This document shows, in pieces, positions 63,566 through 64,000 of a DNA stretch of 64,000 nucleotides; the stretch's first letter is position 1; each line of letters opens with the position of its first letter. The stretch comes from JASGKO01 sp049840595 (GTDB lineage Bacteria; Verrucomicrobiota; Verrucomicrobiia; Chthoniobacterales; Chthoniobacteraceae): NCBI GenBank assembly GCA_049840595.1, contig JASGKO010000008.1:62001-126000 (forward strand), read 5' to 3'. A model generated the notes under the pieces. It had not been told where the DNA came from. It ran no database searches and saw only the letters and a list, made by a program, of their open reading frames with translations. The translations under genes and the position numbers were made by a program.

Positions 63566-64000
63566 ATGAACAGATCCACCTCCACCCCCCTCCGCGACCG
63601 GGCTTCCCGCCGCAAGCCCGGAATCGCCCGCCAACACGCGCTTTCAGCCGGGCTGCTGGCGCTCCTGTCCACCAGCGCCCTCGCCACCACGGATATTTCC
63701 ACGCTCTCGCCGGCGGCGAACACGACGATCACCCTCAACGGTTCCACCGATACGGCGTGGGTCGTTTCCGCCAACACCACGCTCGGCGGCATCACGATCA
63801 ACCGCAACAGTCCCGCCCAGAACTTTACCTTCAGCGGTTCGACCGGCTCGGAAGTGCTGACCTTTTCCAACACCTCCACGCCGACTTTCTATTCCAACAG
63901 CTTTTACAACGGCACGGCCTACTGGGGCGCGATGCACGTGGTCTCGGCCAGCGGGCTCAATGTGGCCACCGGCTATAACAACCTGGTCCTGCAATCCGGC
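63566..64000 (+). CDS. exported, Thr/Ser/Asn-rich protein (3' end outside window)
   Basis: The frame runs without a stop from the ATG at 63566 to the window end (145 residues seen). A positively charged start (RASRRKPGIARQH) precedes a hydrophobic stretch ending in Ala-rich TSALA, which looks like a signal peptide. The mature part is low-complexity beta: repeated Asn, Thr, Ser, Gly (LSPAANTTITLNGSTDTAWVV; FTFSGSTGSEVLTFSNTST), as in autotransporter-associated beta-strand or PEP-CTERM-type surface proteins. The family cannot be named without the rest. The 151 bp between this gene and the regulator gene should hold its promoter. Confidence 0.7.
   Translation, partial: MNRSTSTPLRDRASRRKPGIARQHALSAGLLALLSTSALATTDISTLSPAANTTITLNGSTDTAWVVSANTTLGGITINRNSPAQNFTFSGSTGSEVLTFSNTSTPTFYSNSFYNGTAYWGAMHVVSASGLNVATGYNNLVLQSG

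Noticed and set aside
1..64000. tRNA, rRNA or CRISPR arrays
   Set aside because: I looked for cloverleaf-like T-loop patterns and evenly spaced direct repeats and found none; the repeats seen are inverted and irregularly spaced.

Overview
The window is high-GC bacterial chromosome that looks like Verrucomicrobiota. I infer this from gene content: a propeller-type hybrid sensor kinase paired with a NarL-type regulator, a Na+/solute symporter beside secreted rhamnosidase and Gfo/Idh/MocA genes, short non-canonical lipoproteins, and intergenic hairpin repeats. The phylum is an inference; no rRNA or tRNA gene is visible.

Layout. Positions 1-6714 hold housekeeping and orphan genes: a PAP2-like membrane protein, a GNAT acetyltransferase, a lipoprotein, a coiled-coil protein, a HAD phosphatase, an SRPBCC protein and a sodium:solute symporter. 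A minus-strand carbohydrate operon follows (11845 to 7131: DUF6250-like protein, Gfo/Idh/MocA oxidoreductase, GH78 alpha-L-rhamnosidase), then a three-gene operon (15105 to 11957: HydE-like radical SAM, zinc-ribbon membrane protein, TrpD). From 15187 to 19941 there are four glycosyltransferases, then a ParE-type toxin/antitoxin pair and a CBS-SpoIIE phosphatase.

The centre of the window is one minus-strand run of 16 genes from 50276 down to 22102, with no intergenic gap above 15 nt and many 4-nt stop/start overlaps. It begins with a nonribosomal peptide/polyketide assembly line: A-PCP; then KS-ACP-aminotransferase-luciferase-like monooxygenase-C-A-PCP-sulfotransferase; then C-A-PCP-TE. A phosphopantetheinyl transferase, a Wzm/Wzt-type ABC exporter, eight or so sugar-transfer enzymes, an asparagine synthase, a hexapeptide acyltransferase and a Wzy-like polymerase follow without a break. 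My reading of the adenylation pockets suggests Pro, then a malonate-derived extension converted to an alpha-hydroxy-beta-amino unit, then Ser, then an unassigned hydrophobic residue. This resembles the microginin logic for aminopeptidase inhibitors, but with an acyltransferase-less ketosynthase, an embedded sulfotransferase and a cysteine thioesterase. I consider it the most interesting system here.

On the plus strand from 50406 a second polysaccharide set follows (WcaF-like acetyltransferase, glycosyltransferase, WecA/TagO-like initiating transferase, O-antigen ligase-like protein, GT39-like membrane protein), then thyA-folA, a sensor kinase/response regulator pair, and the start of a large secreted protein cut by the window end.

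A striking technical feature is the number of single-base frame breaks (about 18) in genes whose protein sequence otherwise continues perfectly in another frame, including five in the wzt-like gene alone. Most are more likely sequence or assembly errors than decay. Coordinates below span the full reconstructed genes, and the break positions are stated.
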